Below the pieces are notes generated by a model, which saw only the letters and a list, made by a program, of their open reading frames with translations, did no database searches and was not told the origin of the DNA. DNA of 7,045 bases from Eubacteriaceae bacterium (GTDB taxonomy: Bacteria; Bacillota_A; Clostridia; Eubacteriales; Anaerofustaceae), in the NCBI GenBank assembly GCA_031280495.1, contig JAITGT010000031.1:1-7045 (forward strand). The letters run 5' to 3'. Positions 6,005 to 7,045 of the stretch are shown one piece after another. The position numbers were made by a program, and so were the translations under genes. Each line of letters opens with the position of its first letter. Position 1 is the first letter of the stretch.

Positions 6005-6033
6005 TTGACAAATAGCCAGCGCAGATTTATGAT
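6005..6033 (+). promoter_or_regulatory. Promoter of the TPP riboswitch-thiT unit
   Basis: -35 TTGACA (6005-6010, consensus), a 17-base spacer, -10 TATGAT (6028-6033). The predicted start near 6040 coincides with the first strand of riboswitch stem P1, so the whole leader is aptamer plus expression platform. Confidence 0.88.
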
Positions 6034-6037
6034 AAGT

Positions 6038-6110
6038 GCGCTGGGGGTGCCAACAAGGCTGAGACAGTCCCTTATTACCTGATTCGGTTAATGCCGACGT
6101 AGGGAAGCGC
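6038..6110 (+). ncRNA. TPP riboswitch aptamer (THI element)
   Basis: It senses thiamine pyrophosphate. P1: GCGCT (6038-6042) with AGCGC (6106-6110). P2: the GGG run (6043-6047) with CCC (6069-6071). P3 is very short: GCC (6049-6051), loop AACAA, GGC (6057-6059). The invariant pyrimidine-binding CTGAGA is at 6059-6064. ACCTGAT follows at about 6077-6083, then CGG-TTAATG-CCG (P5, 6085-6096) and GTAGGGAA (6099-6106), all in the order expected for a THI element. The gene behind it is thiT, the usual thiamine-linked target. Unusual point: P3 is reduced to three base pairs. Confidence 0.95.
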
Positions 6111-6117
6111 TCTGAAT

Positions 6118-6143
6118 ACCCCTCCGCAAATGGAGGTTTTTTT
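6118..6143 (+). promoter_or_regulatory. Expression platform: hairpin that hides the thiT SD
   Basis: CCTCC (6121-6125) pairs with GGAGG (6132-6136), which is the SD of thiT, and TTTTTTT (6137-6143) follows. It therefore looks both like an SD-sequestering hairpin and like a weak intrinsic terminator. ACCCCT (6118-6123) can instead pair with GGGGGT (6043-6048), the 5' strand of aptamer P2. Without TPP that pairing would free the SD; with TPP, P2 forms and the SD is hidden. The pairings are visible; the switching is inferred. Confidence 0.75.
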
Positions 6144-6144
6144 C

Positions 6145-6813
6145 GTGGATCTGCAAAAATTTTTCTCCTCTCTGCCCGGCCAGTCGTCAGTTGCGCTTGC
6201 TGTGCTTCTTCTGCTCGCGCTGATCTGGCTTTCATCGCCAAAAGCGCCTGGCAAAAGCCGAGTGCTTCAGCTTTCCGTATGCTCTCTGCTCATTGCGGCT
6301 ACATTTGTCATCAACAATTTGCTGCCGCGCTTTCAAATGCCCCAAGGCGGCGCGGTCACATTGTGCGGCATGCTGACGCTGTATCTTGCTTCGCATCTGT
6401 TTGGCCCAAGAGTAGGCATTTTGGCTGGCGCATGCTATGGCCTTCTTGATTTCTTGTTTAGCCCATACGCATATTCGCCCGCTCAGGTGCTTATTGACTA
6501 TCCCTTCGCTTTTGGCGCCATTGGGGCGGGCGGACTTGTTCGAAACGCAAAGGGCGGGCTTTACACTGGCTATGCGCTTGGGGTTTTTGGAAGATTTCTC
6601 GCTAGCTTCGCTTCTGGCGCCCTTTTCTTTGCCAGCTATGCCCCTGAAGGCATTGGCCCTATCGCCTGGTCCGCTTACTACAACGGAGCGTACCTAGGGG
6701 CCGAATTGGCGCTGGGGCTGGCAGTCATGGCATTGCCGCCTTTTCGAAAAGCGGTGGAGCGGGCTAAGCTAAGCACTGCCCGCGCGCTTGGATCAAGCGG
6801 CGGATCGAAATAG
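6145..6813 (+). CDS. thiT: Thiamine-specific S component of an ECF transporter
   Basis: A membrane protein that binds thiamine outside the cell and delivers it through the shared EcfA/A'/T energy module, which is not in this window. 222 residues from GTG 6145; the start is chosen because GGAGG (6132-6136) lies eight bases upstream, whereas ATG 6130 has no SD and sits in the regulatory hairpin. Family marks: MPQGGAVTL (65-73), FGPRVGILAG, YGLLDFLFSP, QVLIDYPFAFG (114-124), GRFLASFASG (149-158), YAPEG (165-169), SAYYNGAY (176-183). It is longer than the usual 180-200 residues because of an N-terminal hydrophobic segment (about 15-30), which may add one helix. By recalled comparison with Lactococcus ThiT, several thiamine-pocket positions differ (His in RFxxH is Ser, the Trp before the YAPEG block is Phe, the Tyr before SxxYN is Trp), while the acidic-Tyr pair (DY) and the Asn of YYN remain. 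TPP-riboswitch control supports thiamine as substrate. Confidence 0.94.
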   Translation: MDLQKFFSSLPGQSSVALAVLLLLALIWLSSPKAPGKSRVLQLSVCSLLIAATFVINNLLPRFQMPQGGAVTLCGMLTLYLASHLFGPRVGILAGACYGLLDFLFSPYAYSPAQVLIDYPFAFGAIGAGGLVRNAKGGLYTGYALGVFGRFLASFASGALFFASYAPEGIGPIAWSAYYNGAYLGAELALGLAVMALPPFRKAVERAKLSTARALGSSGGSK

Positions 6814-6818
6814 GGCGC

Positions 6819-6858
6819 AAAAAGCCCTGCTGGCTTGCCAATGCCAGCAGGGCTTTTT
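6819..6858. terminator. Strong terminator after thiT, symmetric in both directions
   Basis: A perfect 16-bp stem, 6819-6834 with 6843-6858, with an 8-base loop. The arms begin with AAAAA and end with TTTTT, so it can stop transcription on either strand. It begins six bases after the thiT stop codon. Confidence 0.95.
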
Positions 6859-6884
6859 CGGCTCCAACGCCGCAGGAGGCAGAA

Positions 6885-7028
6885 TTGCTGCAGAATGCAC
6901 GCGACAGGAGGCGTGGCGCCCTTTTCAAGTGGAAGCCTGAGAGAAAGCAAACGCAGGCCGCACCTGCAGCGCAAATACTGCAGTTAGGCGAAGAAATTGC
7001 TTGCCATCCTCATGAAACCGGCAGGTAA
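6885..7028 (+). CDS. Doubtful 47-residue ORF with TTG start
   Basis: AGGAGG (6874-6879) lies five bases before TTG 6885, and the frame runs 47 codons to TAA 7026-7028. The product would be basic and hydrophilic (RDRRRG, KWKPERK, later LQLGEEIACHPHETGR). Against it: it begins just after the thiT terminator with no promoter between, TTG starts are rare, and the frame is already open upstream. I recognise no family. It may be chance or the end of a decayed gene. Confidence 0.15.
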   Translation: MLQNARDRRRGALFKWKPERKQTQAAPAAQILQLGEEIACHPHETGR

Positions 7029-7045
7029 TGCAGCTGGAACGCTTT

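Noticed and set aside
6130..6144. ATG at 6130 as the start of thiT
   Set aside because: No SD upstream, and the codon overlaps the loop and arm of the regulatory hairpin; GTG 6145 has GGAGG eight bases upstream.
1..7045. CRISPR arrays, tRNA and rRNA genes, replication-origin iterons
   Set aside because: Scanned by eye; no regularly spaced repeats, no tRNA T-loop and acceptor combination, no DnaA-box cluster.

Overview
The window looks like a Gram-positive, host-associated bacterium (Bacillota or Actinomycetota; I cannot place it more closely). The pointers are a sortase-type cell-wall anchor (NPETGD, hydrophobic stretch, basic tail), a ThiT-type S component of an ECF thiamine transporter behind a TPP riboswitch, clean sigma-A type promoters with 17-bp spacers, strong GGAGG-type ribosome binding sites, and an IS256-family transposase remnant. 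Base composition is moderate except for one clearly AT-rich intergenic stretch (about 5540-5870).

Layout. 1-362 is the C-terminal end of an IS256/Mutator transposase, broken by one extra base near its end. 363-1958 is about 1.6 kb in which I find no intact gene: hairpins and palindromes just after the transposase, a possible helix-turn-helix remnant near 842-1021, and unrecognised open stretches. 3764-1959 (minus strand) is a compact two-gene unit: an excellent promoter, homoserine dehydrogenase (hom), a short spacer with a hairpin, and a small protein equal to only the paired ACT regulatory domains of aspartokinase. 3765-4212 has no convincing gene. 4213-5635 (minus strand) is a complete single-gene unit for a secreted, probably wall-anchored protein: promoter with dyads at and after +1, ribosome binding site, gene and strong terminator. 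5636-5872 is AT-rich and gene-free, followed by a possible small structured RNA ending in a terminator (5873-5974). 6005-6858 (plus strand) is a complete unit: consensus promoter, TPP riboswitch, SD-sequestering hairpin, thiT and a 16-bp-stem terminator. The last 190 bases hold nothing certain.

How the genes work together. hom and the ACT protein both belong to the aspartate pathway (Asp to Lys/Thr/Met). The ACT protein has no kinase domain, so it probably acts as a separable regulatory subunit for an aspartokinase encoded elsewhere, or possibly for Hom itself. thiT is repressed by TPP: an apparent alternative pairing between P2 of the aptamer and the anti-SD strand gives a plausible OFF switch. 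The surface protein is unrelated and looks like accessory content. I see no defence, CRISPR, tRNA or rRNA feature. The less familiar items are the stand-alone aspartokinase ACT pair, the wall protein with duplicated NPxTGD motifs and a Trp/Gly stalk, and the possible RNA upstream of thiT.
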